Below, piece by piece: positions 1-6,818 of a DNA stretch of 7,145 nt; positions within the stretch are counted from its first letter, which is position 1; each line of letters starts with the position of its first letter. Location of the stretch: assembly GCA_051008735.1 (NCBI GenBank), contig JBPCXH010000076.1, forward strand, positions 1 to 7,145, in the 5' to 3' direction. The position numbers and the translations under genes are program-made. Origin of the DNA: J054 sp051008735 (GTDB lineage Bacteria; Pseudomonadota; Gammaproteobacteria; Steroidobacterales; GCA-2729495). Below the pieces are notes generated by a model that searched no databases, was not told where the DNA came from, and saw only the letters and a list, made by a program, of their open reading frames with translations.

Positions 1-396
1 ATGGGGACACCCGATGTCCGACTGGTAGCACCTACCGGAATGGCCCCCGACCCTGACCTCTACCCCGGAGCCACGCTAACGGACGATCTGGCCCGGGGAC
101 TGGATGGCGCCGATGTCATCATGGCGCTGCGTATTCAGCGTGAGCGGTTGCCCAACGAAGGCAGCCAGATCAGCGCGGCGGACTATCACGCCAAATACGG
201 CATCAATGCCAGACGACTGGAGCGCGCCGAGCCGGACGCCATTGTCATGCACCCCGGCCCGATGAACCGGGACGTTGAAATCGCCGGGGATATCGCCGAC
301 GGGCCTCACTCGGTCATTGTTGATCAAGTCACCAACGGGCTGGCTATGCGCATGGCTGTTCTGACCATGGTGATGGAATCGAGGCGGGACCGTTGA
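1..396 (+). CDS. pyrB: Aspartate carbamoyltransferase catalytic chain, C-terminal part (5' end outside window)
   Basis: Aspartate carbamoyltransferase condenses carbamoyl phosphate with L-aspartate, the committed step of pyrimidine synthesis in the cytosol. Only the last 131 residues of a protein that is usually about 310-335 residues long are present. This is the aspartate-binding domain; the carbamoyl-phosphate domain with its STRT motif lies upstream of the window. Visible signatures are LRIQRER at residues 43-49, whose R44 and Q46 correspond to the aspartate-binding Arg/Gln of the E. coli enzyme, and VMHPGPMNRDVEI at 82-94, the HPxP active-site loop in the form seen in non-enteric enzymes. 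The QVTNG..MRMAVL helix follows near the end. The ATG at base 1 is probably an internal methionine, because family members continue upstream in the same frame. The stop TGA overlaps the start of the next gene by four bases, so the two are probably translated together. Identification is firm; the true start cannot be seen. Confidence 0.93.
   Translation: MGTPDVRLVAPTGMAPDPDLYPGATLTDDLARGLDGADVIMALRIQRERLPNEGSQISAADYHAKYGINARRLERAEPDAIVMHPGPMNRDVEIAGDIADGPHSVIVDQVTNGLAMRMAVLTMVMESRRDR
381..395 (+). promoter_or_regulatory. Ribosome binding site and TTG start of pyrK
   Basis: GAGG at 381-384 lies eight bases before the TTG at 393-395, inside the last codons of pyrB. This is the best Shine-Dalgarno match near the beginning of the frame and supports the unusual TTG start. 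The next in-frame ATG is far inside the FAD-binding domain (M56) and would remove conserved sequence. Confidence 0.7.
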
Positions 397-1280
397 GCCG
401 CGAACATCGCGGTACTATTTTCGTCGAGGAGGCGCAGGTTCTCAGCCACGACCTGCGGGCAGGCGAGCAATACACGCTTCGCGTGAACGCACCCGAGTGC
501 GCGGCGCGTGCCAGGCCCGGACAATTTGTGCACCTGCGTTGTGATACCGATATCCCCATGCGCCGACCCCTGTCCATCATGCGCGTGGAGCCAGCGGCCG
601 GCTGGCTGGAAGTACTCTACAAACCCATCGGGCATGGTCTGGACGCGCTGAGCAAACTGCGCACCGGTGACCCGGTTAATCTGCTGGGGCCCATCGGCCA
701 GGGCTTCAGCCTCAACCCGGACCGACCAGTTTGCGTTCTGATCGGCGGTGGCGTGGGCATCCCCCCCCTGCTGTTCCTGGCCGAACAGCTGGCCAAGGCG
801 TCAGCCGAATATTCAGGGATTGCTTTTTTCGGCTCTGAACTGCCTTTTCCTTTCGTCACGCAAGCCAGCCAGCTGGCCCTGGATGCCCCGCCGGCAGCGA
901 CGCATAGCCTGCAACTGCTGGACGACTGGGGCGTGCCTGGCAGACTGGCCAGCGGGGCCGGACTGGACGGCTGCTATACCGGCTACGTCACGGAGCTGGC
1001 CCGACACTGGCTGAACCAGCTTAACGAAACCGAGCGGCAAGGCTGCACCCTGTTCAGCTGCGGACCAAATCCCATGTTGCGCGCCAGCCAGGCACTGGCT
1101 GATGACTTCGGGCTACCGTCGCAACTGTGCCTGGAGGAATACATGGCATGCGCCGTGGGTGGTTGCGCGGGCTGCGCGGTGGAAGTGCACACTGAACAAG
1201 GTCCGGCCATGCGCCGAGTCTGCGTGGATGGCCCGGTATTTGATGGTGCGACTGTTTACCCGGCAAGGCCGGCAGACTGA
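393..1280 (+). CDS. pyrK: Dihydroorotate dehydrogenase electron transfer subunit (PyrK family)
   Basis: PyrK-type subunits pass electrons from dihydroorotate oxidation in the PyrD-B catalytic subunit through FAD and a [2Fe-2S] cluster to NAD+. The 295-residue protein has the full architecture. The N-terminal FAD-binding barrel carries RRPLSI at 57-62 and YKPIGHGLDALSKLRTGD at 76-93. The nucleotide-binding domain has VLIGGGVGIPP at 115-125 and the FSCGPNPML segment at 221-229. The C-terminal cluster site has cysteines C253, C258, C261 and C277 in MACAVGGCAGC...RVCVDGPVF, the spacing typical of PyrK. The start is TTG at 393, chosen because GAGG at 381-384 sits eight bases upstream and the TTGA overlap couples it to pyrB. 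Related NAD(P)H:ferredoxin or hydrogenase flavin subunits share this fold, but the position behind pyrB favours PyrK. No catalytic pyrD is in the window. The stop lies one base from the convergent pilU-like gene. Confidence 0.85.
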   Translation: MSREHRGTIFVEEAQVLSHDLRAGEQYTLRVNAPECAARARPGQFVHLRCDTDIPMRRPLSIMRVEPAAGWLEVLYKPIGHGLDALSKLRTGDPVNLLGPIGQGFSLNPDRPVCVLIGGGVGIPPLLFLAEQLAKASAEYSGIAFFGSELPFPFVTQASQLALDAPPAATHSLQLLDDWGVPGRLASGAGLDGCYTGYVTELARHWLNQLNETERQGCTLFSCGPNPMLRASQALADDFGLPSQLCLEEYMACAVGGCAGCAVEVHTEQGPAMRRVCVDGPVFDGATVYPARPAD

Positions 1281-1281
1281 A

Positions 1282-2337
1282 TCAGGCGAAGTGTATTTGT
1301 GCTTCCAGGTTAGCGCGTGAATCCGCGTTGGCCAGAGCTTCTTCCATGGATACCTTACCGTCGCGATACAGAGCCAGCAGGGCCTCATCGAAAGTCTGCA
1401 TGCCCTGCTCTTTCGTCTCGTAGAAAGCTTCTTTAACGGCACCAATATCACCCAATTGGACCAGCTCGGCGATGCGCGGTGTATTGAGCATGATTTCAGT
1501 AGCCGCGATCCGGTTACCGTCTATAGTCCGTACCAGGCGCTGGGAAATAATGGCCCGCAAGTAGTGTGACAAATCCATATAAACCTGGGAATGCTGCTCT
1601 TCAGGGAACATGTTAATTATGCGATCCAGGGTCTCCGGTGCATTGTTCGAGTGCAGGGTAGCAACGGCCAGATGACCTGTACCGGCCAGATCAATAGCCG
1701 CCTGCATGGTTTCCCGGTCACGAATCTCACCAATCTGGATGACGTCCGGCGCTTCGCGCACGGCGCTGCGCAAAGCCCGACCATAAGACTTGGTGTCCGT
1801 GCCAATTTCTCGCTGATTTATGATGGAACGCTTATTGGTATGCAGAAACTCGATCGGATCCTCAATGGTCAGGATGTGTGAGGATGTCTTCTCGTTTCGA
1901 TGATCAATCATTGCCGCCAGGGTCGTTGATTTACCTGAGCCCGTAGAACCCACCATGAGCACAAGGCCCCGACGGAACATAACCAATTCCTTGACGATGG
2001 GCGGCGTATCCAATTCGTCAAGACTGGGGATTTCGTGGCTGATATAACGCATCACCATGGCAACATTGCCGCGCTGATGGAAGACATTGACGCGGAAGCG
2101 GCCCAGACCCGGCTTGGACACCGCAAAGTCGACCTCAAGTTCCCGGCTGAAATCTTCCAGTTGATCCTCAGTCATTAATTCAATAGCTGCCTGCCGAACC
2201 ATTTTTGGCGTCAGGTCGAGCTTGTTGACGGGCATGATCTTACCGTCAATCTTGATCTTGACGGGTGCATAACAAGTAAGAAAAAGATCGGAGGCCTTTT
2301 TCTCGACCATCAAATTGAATAGCGGCTGAACGTTCAT
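1282..2337 (-). CDS. PilU-like type IV pilus retraction ATPase, third paralog of the cluster
   Basis: This is a 351-residue member of the PilT/PilU family of cytoplasmic hexameric ATPases that disassemble type IV pili at the inner-membrane platform. Motifs in order are the N-terminal PAS-like domain (about 1-100), Walker A GSTGSGKS at 130-137 (K136), the Asp box TIEDPIEF at 157-164, Walker B DVIQIGEIRD at 198-207 (E204), and the His box HLAVATLHSN at 222-231 (H222, H229). The phrases GEIRDRETM, LDRIINMFPEE and MDLS...ISQRLVR place it closer to PilU than to PilT, and the PilT AIRNLIRE motif is replaced by RIAELVQL. It lacks the acidic C-terminal tail of the neighbouring PilU. Odd points are Q201 inside the Walker B strand and G219 where both neighbours have Glu before TGHL. 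It starts 32 bases after the pilU stop, so it is probably the last gene of a pilT-pilU operon. A specialised or accessory retraction role is inference. Confidence 0.85.
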   Translation of the reverse strand: MNVQPLFNLMVEKKASDLFLTCYAPVKIKIDGKIMPVNKLDLTPKMVRQAAIELMTEDQLEDFSRELEVDFAVSKPGLGRFRVNVFHQRGNVAMVMRYISHEIPSLDELDTPPIVKELVMFRRGLVLMVGSTGSGKSTTLAAMIDHRNEKTSSHILTIEDPIEFLHTNKRSIINQREIGTDTKSYGRALRSAVREAPDVIQIGEIRDRETMQAAIDLAGTGHLAVATLHSNNAPETLDRIINMFPEEQHSQVYMDLSHYLRAIISQRLVRTIDGNRIAATEIMLNTPRIAELVQLGDIGAVKEAFYETKEQGMQTFDEALLALYRDGKVSMEEALANADSRANLEAQIHFA

Positions 2338-2369
2338 ACGGTCTCTATGATTCTATTGAACTGACACGA

Positions 2370-3521
2370 TCACACCAGAGTGCCATCGTCTTCCTCAATC
2401 AACTCAAGGCCGCCTGCTTCAGCTTCCTTGGCACCTCGCTTGCTCTCCAGCTTCACCCGCAGACGCAACTCATTCTTGGAGTCCGCATTGCGCATGGCTT
2501 CTTCGAAATCAACTTTGCCAGCTTCATACAAATCAAACAGGTCCTGGTCGAAAGTTTTCATCCCGAGTCGGTTTGACTTGGCCATAACTTCCTTAATCTG
2601 AGGCACCTCACCCTTCAGGATCAGGTCCGCAATAAGCGGTGAGCGCAACATGATCTCCATAGCTGCAACCCGGCCCTTGCCCCCGCTTCGCGGCAACAAT
2701 CGCTGGGATATGAGCGCCTGAATATTCAGTGACAAATCCATCAGCAGTTGATCGCGCTTGTCCTCGGGGAAGAAGTTGATAATTCGGTCCAGGGCCTGGT
2801 TGGCACTGTTCGCATGCAAAGTTGCCAGACAAAGATGACCGGTCTCGGCAAACTGAATGCCATATTCCATGGTTTCCCGGTCACGAATCTCGCCAATCAG
2901 GATTACATCGGGCGCCTGTCGCAAGGTATTTTTCAGGGCGTTGTGCCAGGAGTCTGTATCCACCCCGACCTCACGCTGCGTCACTACACATTTCTTGTGG
3001 GGATGCACGTACTCAACAGGATCCTCGATGGTCACAATGTGGCCGCGCGAAGTTTCGTTTCGATGGCCGACCATGGCCGCCAGCGTAGTCGATTTACCTG
3101 AGCCCGTAGCACCCACCAATATAGCGAGACCGCGCTTGGTCATGACCACATCCTCGAGGATGCTGGGCAATTCAAGATCCGCCAGGGTCGGTATTTCAGT
3201 AATGATTGTCCGCAACACGGCACCTACGGCGCCCTGCTGAATAAAAGCGCTCACGCGGAAGCGGCCAATGCCCTGGGGGCTAATGGCGAAGTTACACTCC
3301 TTCGTCGCATCAAACTCGCGTGCCTGCTTGTCGTTCATAATAGAACGCACGATCACGGCACTTTGCTCGGGGGTCAGGGGTTGTTCGCCGGCGCGATGGA
3401 CAGCACCATCGACCTTTATAGCCGGCGGAAAACCCGCAGTAATAAAGAGATCGGAGCCGTTCTGGGCTACCAATTTCTGTAGCAGGCCCTGCATTAATCG
3501 GGTTGCCTGATCACGCTCCAT
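2370..3521 (-). CDS. pilU: Type IV pilus retraction ATPase PilU
   Basis: PilU is the accessory retraction ATPase that works with PilT and adds force to pilus depolymerisation; in known species it depends on PilT for its function. The protein is 383 residues, the usual length for PilU. It shows Walker A GATGSGKS at 137-144 (K143), Asp box TIEDPVEY at 164-171 (E166), Walker B DVILIGEIRD at 205-214 (E211) and His box HLCLATLHAN at 229-238 (H229, H236). These are followed by the PilU-typical LDRIINFFPEDKRDQLLMDLS stretch, where PilT has DRVVDVFP. A charged C-terminal extension after residue 350, ending in acidic residues, is also characteristic. The ATG at 3521 has GAGG nine bases upstream (minus strand, 3531-3534). 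It begins 36 bases after the pilT stop, which suggests co-transcription with pilT. Confidence 0.95.
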   Translation of the reverse strand: MERDQATRLMQGLLQKLVAQNGSDLFITAGFPPAIKVDGAVHRAGEQPLTPEQSAVIVRSIMNDKQAREFDATKECNFAISPQGIGRFRVSAFIQQGAVGAVLRTIITEIPTLADLELPSILEDVVMTKRGLAILVGATGSGKSTTLAAMVGHRNETSRGHIVTIEDPVEYVHPHKKCVVTQREVGVDTDSWHNALKNTLRQAPDVILIGEIRDRETMEYGIQFAETGHLCLATLHANSANQALDRIINFFPEDKRDQLLMDLSLNIQALISQRLLPRSGGKGRVAAMEIMLRSPLIADLILKGEVPQIKEVMAKSNRLGMKTFDQDLFDLYEAGKVDFEEAMRNADSKNELRLRVKLESKRGAKEAEAGGLELIEEDDGTLV

Positions 3522-3544
3522 TATTCAATTCCTCAACCAGCCTC

Positions 3545-3559
3545 AGGCCACAGGGGCCT
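3545..3559. repeat. Short inverted repeat at the pilT stop codon
   Basis: AGGCC at 3545-3549 and GGCCT at 3555-3559 can pair around a five-base loop. The stem overlaps the pilT stop codon and lies within the 36-base pilT-pilU gap. There is no T-run after it on the minus strand, so it is not an intrinsic terminator. It could slightly affect the ratio of PilT to PilU, or be chance. Confidence 0.3.
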
Positions 3560-4598
3560 AGAATGTGTCCTTGTTGGTAGCCTTATAGCGAGCTTCTTCC
3601 TTGGTAATCACGCCCTTGGCCATCAATTCCTGTAGATTTTGGTCCAGGGTCTGCATACCGGAATCGGCGCCCGTCTGAATTGCCGAATACATCTGGGCGA
3701 TCTTGCCCTCGCGAATAAGATTTCGGATGGCGGGCGTACCAATCATGATCTCGTGGGCCGCGATACGGCCACCGCCGATTCGCTTCATTAATGTCTGAGA
3801 GATAACCGCGCGCAATGATTCGGATAGCATCGATCGAACCATTTCTTTCTCCGCGGCGGGAAAAACATCGACCACGCGGTCGATAGTTTTAGCGGCGGAA
3901 CTCGTGTGCAGGGTGCCGAATACCAGATGACCCGTTTCAGCCGCGGTGAGCGCCAGACGAATGGTTTCCAGGTCCCGCATCTCACCGACCAGAATGACAT
4001 CAGGATCTTCACGCAAGGCTGATCGCAGAGCTTCGGCAAAACCCATGGTGTCGCGATGCACTTCACGCTGGTTAATCAAGGAGCGTTTGCTCTCATGCAC
4101 GAATTCGATGGGGTCTTCAATCGTCAGAATGTGATCGGGCTTATTGTCGTTCACATAGTCAATCATGGCGGCCAGGGTGGTGGACTTGCCGGAGCCGGTC
4201 GGACCGGTGACCAGGCAAATGCCGCGCGGATACATCGAGATGTCTTTAAAAATGGCGGGCGCGCCAAGATCTTCAAGACTCAGGATCTCCGATGGAATGG
4301 TCCTGAAAACCGCGCCGGCCCCTCGCGCCTGATTGAAAGCATTGACACGAAAGCGCGCAAGCTTGGGAATCTCGAAAGAAAAGTCAGTCTCAAAGAACTC
4401 TTCGAAGTCCTTCCGCTGCTTGTCGTTCATGATGTCGTATATCATGCTGTGCACGTCTTTATGCGACAGTGCAGGCATATTGATCCGCTTGACGTCACCG
4501 TCGACACGAATCATTGGCGGCACACCAGCAGAAAGGTGCAGGTCGGAGGCGTTGTTCTTCACTGAGAAGGCCAACAACTGAGCAATATCAACAGACAT
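3558..4598 (-). CDS. pilT: Type IV pilus retraction ATPase PilT
   Basis: PilT is the main motor for type IV pilus retraction and twitching motility, a cytoplasmic hexamer acting at the pilus base. The 346-residue protein matches the family length. Seen in order are an N-terminal SDLHLSAG segment (18-25), Walker A GPTGSGKS at 132-139 (K138), Asp box TIEDPIEF at 159-166 (E161), Walker B DVILVGEMRD at 200-209 (E206), His box HLVFGTLHTS at 224-233 (H224, H231), and AIRNLIRE at 290-297, the PilT-specific motif linked to retraction. The open frame extends back to 4775, but ATG 4598 is the right start: MSVDIAQLL matches the family N-terminus, GGGGA lies six bases upstream, and the longer version would run through yggS and add a basic, unrelated leader. 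The gene is divergent from yggS. Confidence 0.97.
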   Translation of the reverse strand: MSVDIAQLLAFSVKNNASDLHLSAGVPPMIRVDGDVKRINMPALSHKDVHSMIYDIMNDKQRKDFEEFFETDFSFEIPKLARFRVNAFNQARGAGAVFRTIPSEILSLEDLGAPAIFKDISMYPRGICLVTGPTGSGKSTTLAAMIDYVNDNKPDHILTIEDPIEFVHESKRSLINQREVHRDTMGFAEALRSALREDPDVILVGEMRDLETIRLALTAAETGHLVFGTLHTSSAAKTIDRVVDVFPAAEKEMVRSMLSESLRAVISQTLMKRIGGGRIAAHEIMIGTPAIRNLIREGKIAQMYSAIQTGADSGMQTLDQNLQELMAKGVITKEEARYKATNKDTF

Positions 4599-4609
4599 TT
4601 TAGATCCCC
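4596..4609 (-). promoter_or_regulatory. Ribosome binding site and start of pilT
   Basis: On the minus strand GGGGA (4605-4609) precedes the ATG at 4596-4598 by six bases. This fixes the pilT start at 4598 and argues against the in-frame extension to 4775. Confidence 0.7.
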
Positions 4610-4674
4610 GGATCAGTAAGTTATCCGCACTGGCTCCCTTTGGCCTTACCATAACCGGGCGGAGCACAAAACAT

Positions 4675-4680
4675 AGTATA
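4675..4680 (-). promoter_or_regulatory. Possible -10 element for pilT in the divergent region
   Basis: On the minus strand TATACT (4680 down to 4675) is a five-of-six match to the sigma70 -10 consensus, about 75 bases before the pilT start. No convincing -35 is visible at 16-18 bases; the best overlaps the first codons of yggS. The same bases read TAGTAT on the plus strand and could serve as a weak -10 for yggS about 25 bases before its start. The rest of the 103-base divergent region (4599-4701) shows no clear operator. Confidence 0.3.
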
Positions 4681-4701
4681 GCCATCGGTTTTAAGGCGGT
4701 C

Positions 4702-5385
4702 GTGACGCGAATCACGGAACAATTAGCCCGTCTGCGGGCCCGAATCGAGGCTGCAGCCCTTGCTGCAGGCCGCAATCCGGCTGAAATCCGCCTTCTGGGG
4801 GTCAGTAAACGTCAGCCTGTGGACCGCGTATTGGCCGCACTGGCCGCCGGAGTCACGGAACTGGGAGAAAATTATCTTCAGGACGCCCTGCCCCGGATGG
4901 CCGCCTGCGGGCCGGGGCCCCACTGGCACTTCATTGGCCGTATCCAGTCAAACAAAAGCCGCAGCATTGCGGAGAACTTCAGCTGGGTGCAGACCCTGGA
5001 CAATCGCCGCCTGGCCGATCGTCTCGCCACACAGCGCCCGACCCAGGCTGATCCTCTGCAATGCCTGATCCAAATCGCCCCACGGGGCGGTGAAGATCGC
5101 GGGGGCGCAGCCCCGGCCGAGGTGGCCGAGCTGGCTGCTCACCTGGCAGAACTGCCGCGCCTGACACTGCGCGGACTGATGGTGATGCCGCTGCCCGGCC
5201 AAGATGCTGACTCCCTGAGCTCAGAATTTGCCGCCGGCCGGCGATTATTCAAGGAACTTTGCGCTGCGGGCTATGAACTGGATACTTTGTCCATGGGCAT
5301 GTCACACGACTTGGAAATGGCAGTGGCCGAAGGCTCGACCCTGTTAAGAATCGGTACGGACCTGTTTGGTCCGCGGGAGAACTAA
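4702..5385 (+). CDS. yggS: YggS family pyridoxal phosphate homeostasis protein (PLPBP)
   Basis: YggS/PLPBP is a cytosolic single-domain TIM-barrel protein that binds pyridoxal 5'-phosphate and helps keep vitamin B6 and amino-acid pools balanced; no enzymatic reaction is established. The 227-residue length is normal. Evident motifs are LLGVSKRQP at 31-39, with K36 the PLP-binding lysine, GENYLQDA at 55-62, HFIGRIQSNKSR at 76-87, and the phosphate-binding C-terminal SMGMSHDLEMAVAEGSTLLRIG at 197-218. The segment 123-134 (IQIAPRGGEDRGG region) departs from the usual QVN...K.G form. The start is GTG at 4702, with AAGG at 4693-4696 five bases upstream. It is the first gene of a yggS-proC-yggT run, a widespread arrangement in Proteobacteria: its stop TAA shares one base with the proC start. 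It is transcribed away from pilT. Confidence 0.95.
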   Translation: MTRITEQLARLRARIEAAALAAGRNPAEIRLLGVSKRQPVDRVLAALAAGVTELGENYLQDALPRMAACGPGPHWHFIGRIQSNKSRSIAENFSWVQTLDNRRLADRLATQRPTQADPLQCLIQIAPRGGEDRGGAAPAEVAELAAHLAELPRLTLRGLMVMPLPGQDADSLSSEFAAGRRLFKELCAAGYELDTLSMGMSHDLEMAVAEGSTLLRIGTDLFGPREN

Positions 5386-6230
5386 TGCACAACAGTGCAC
5401 TGCGAATAGGCTTTGTCGGCGGCGGGAATATGGCCGGCGCCATGCTGGCAGGTTTGCTCAGGGCCGGGCACCCGGCAGGCAATCTACAGGTAGCCGACCC
5501 TAAGGCTGAACGCCGGGCGCAGCTTGCACAGCTGAGCAAGGACCTGCTGATCGTCGCTGACAATGTCGACGCAACAACAGGTGCTGATGTCATCGTGCTG
5601 GCCGTCAAGCCGCAGCTCATGCCTGGTGTGGCCAAAGCGCTGCAGCCGGGCCCGCAACAGCTCTTCGTGTCCGTAGCCGCCGGCATCAGCCTTGCAGCGA
5701 TGCATGAATGGTTCGGGCCGTCACAGCCCTGCGTACGCAGCATGCCCAATCAGCCAGCGCTGGTCGGCGCGGGCATGTCTGTTCTGTGTGCCGCAACGGG
5801 CGTCAGTGATACTCAGCGCGCACAGGCCGAGTACCTTGCCGGTGCGGCAGGCTCAACAGCCTGGGTCGATGACGAAGGCCTGATGGATGCCGTGACCGCC
5901 GTGTCAGGCAGCGGCCCGGCCTATTTTTACCTGGTAATGGAAATCCTGGAAGACTGTGCCCGTGACATGGGAATTCCCGCTGAGGTCGCGCGCCAGCTCG
6001 CGGTGCAGACTGCGTATGGCGCGGGTCTCGCTGCCCGGGAAGCGCAGATCGCCCCTGGAGAATTGCGACAGATGGTAACTTCCCCGGGCGGAACCACCCA
6101 GGCAGCCATTGAAGTGTTGCAGCAGGGCGGGCTGGATGACCTACTCCGCCAGGCTCTGACAGCCGCCCGCCGTCGCTCGATGGAACTGGGCGGACGCAAG
6201 TCCGACCAGGCAGACCTGACCGAACTCTGA
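5385..6230 (+). CDS. proC: Pyrroline-5-carboxylate reductase
   Basis: ProC performs the last step of proline synthesis, the NAD(P)H-dependent reduction of 1-pyrroline-5-carboxylate to L-proline, as a cytosolic multimer. The 281-residue protein is of normal length. The N-terminal Rossmann domain begins IGFVGGGNMA (8-17) and includes VLAVKPQ (71-77) and VSVAAGI (95-101). RSMPNQPALVGAG lies at 118-130, where most family members have MPNTPA, so Q123 is unusual. The C-terminal dimer and substrate-binding domain carries TAVSGSGPAYFYLVMEIL (171-188) and the SPGGTT signature (233-238). The ATG overlaps the yggS stop by one base (TAATG), and GGGAG at 5375-5379 is five bases upstream, so translation is probably coupled. 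yggT follows after 15 bases. Confidence 0.97.
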   Translation: MHNSALRIGFVGGGNMAGAMLAGLLRAGHPAGNLQVADPKAERRAQLAQLSKDLLIVADNVDATTGADVIVLAVKPQLMPGVAKALQPGPQQLFVSVAAGISLAAMHEWFGPSQPCVRSMPNQPALVGAGMSVLCAATGVSDTQRAQAEYLAGAAGSTAWVDDEGLMDAVTAVSGSGPAYFYLVMEILEDCARDMGIPAEVARQLAVQTAYGAGLAAREAQIAPGELRQMVTSPGGTTQAAIEVLQQGGLDDLLRQALTAARRRSMELGGRKSDQADLTEL

Positions 6231-6245
6231 ACACAAGGATCATTC

Positions 6246-6818
6246 ATGCAGGAAGCGCTCATATTTTTGTTTCGGAGCTTACTGGAACTCTACATTCTGA
6301 CCTTCGTCCTGCGGCTTATCCTGCAAGCGGTGCGCGCTGACTTCCGTAATCCGATCAGCCAGTTCGTGCTCAAGGTCACTGATCCACTGGTGGTACCCCT
6401 GCGACGCGTAATGCCCTCCGTGGGCATGCTGGATACCGCCACAATTCTGGTCGCGCTGGTCTTGCAGGGACTGCTGATGGCCGCCCTGCTGAATCTGGCA
6501 TGCATCACCGGGCCGGGACTATTGCAACTGGTGGGTCTTAGCTTTGCCAGATTGGTGGAACTGATACTGAATATTTATTTCTGGATGATTCTTGCTTTCG
6601 TCGTTGCCAGCTGGATCTCACCCGGTCAATACCACCCCATGGTGCACTTGTTAGGCCAGATTGTTGAGCCGGTCTTACGGCCGTTTAGAAAACTGATACC
6701 CCCGATAGCGGGTCTTGATCTGTCACCGATTGTGCTGATCCTGGTGACGCAGTTTCTGATCAGACTGATACCCACGCGCCAACTTCTTGGCGGCCTGGTC
6801 TGTGGCGCCGTGATCTAG
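6246..6818 (+). CDS. yggT: YggT family integral membrane protein
   Basis: YggT proteins are small inner-membrane proteins of unsettled role; in E. coli relatives an involvement in osmotic or ion stress has been proposed. The 190-residue protein is hydrophobic with about four membrane segments (roughly 9-29, 64-84, 103-123 and 159-177). It is built from two copies of the YggT unit. NPISQFVLKVTDPLVVPLRR at 35-54 parallels HPMVHLLGQIVEPVLRPFRK at 130-149, each followed by a (M/I)P..G(M/L)D turn and a helix, so the internal duplication is visible directly. AAGGA at 6235-6239 lies six bases before the ATG. It is the last gene of the yggS-proC-yggT run. The small yggU (DUF167) gene that often follows is absent here. 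Confidence 0.93.
   Translation: MQEALIFLFRSLLELYILTFVLRLILQAVRADFRNPISQFVLKVTDPLVVPLRRVMPSVGMLDTATILVALVLQGLLMAALLNLACITGPGLLQLVGLSFARLVELILNIYFWMILAFVVASWISPGQYHPMVHLLGQIVEPVLRPFRKLIPPIAGLDLSPIVLILVTQFLIRLIPTRQLLGGLVCGAVI

Noticed and set aside
2748..3240. Overlapping plus-strand open frames of 88-127 residues opposite pilU
   Set aside because: They are shadows of the Walker and His-box region of pilU. A similar antisense frame opposite the PilU-like paralog (1591-1881) reflects the shared coding sequence and is not a conserved antisense gene.
4056..4565. 169-residue plus-strand open frame inside pilT
   Set aside because: It is antisense to conserved PilT sequence, shows no domain or signal, and is a consequence of the codon use of the real gene.
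4599..4775. N-terminal extension of PilT back to 4775
   Set aside because: The extra 59 residues are Arg/Ala-rich, have no family match, and run antisense through the start of yggS. ATG 4598 has a good ribosome binding site and the standard PilT N-terminus.
5249..6262. Minus-strand open frames opposite proC
   Set aside because: These are long only because of GC-rich codon structure. They have Arg/Ser/Pro-rich composition without motifs, and proC is unmistakable on the plus strand.
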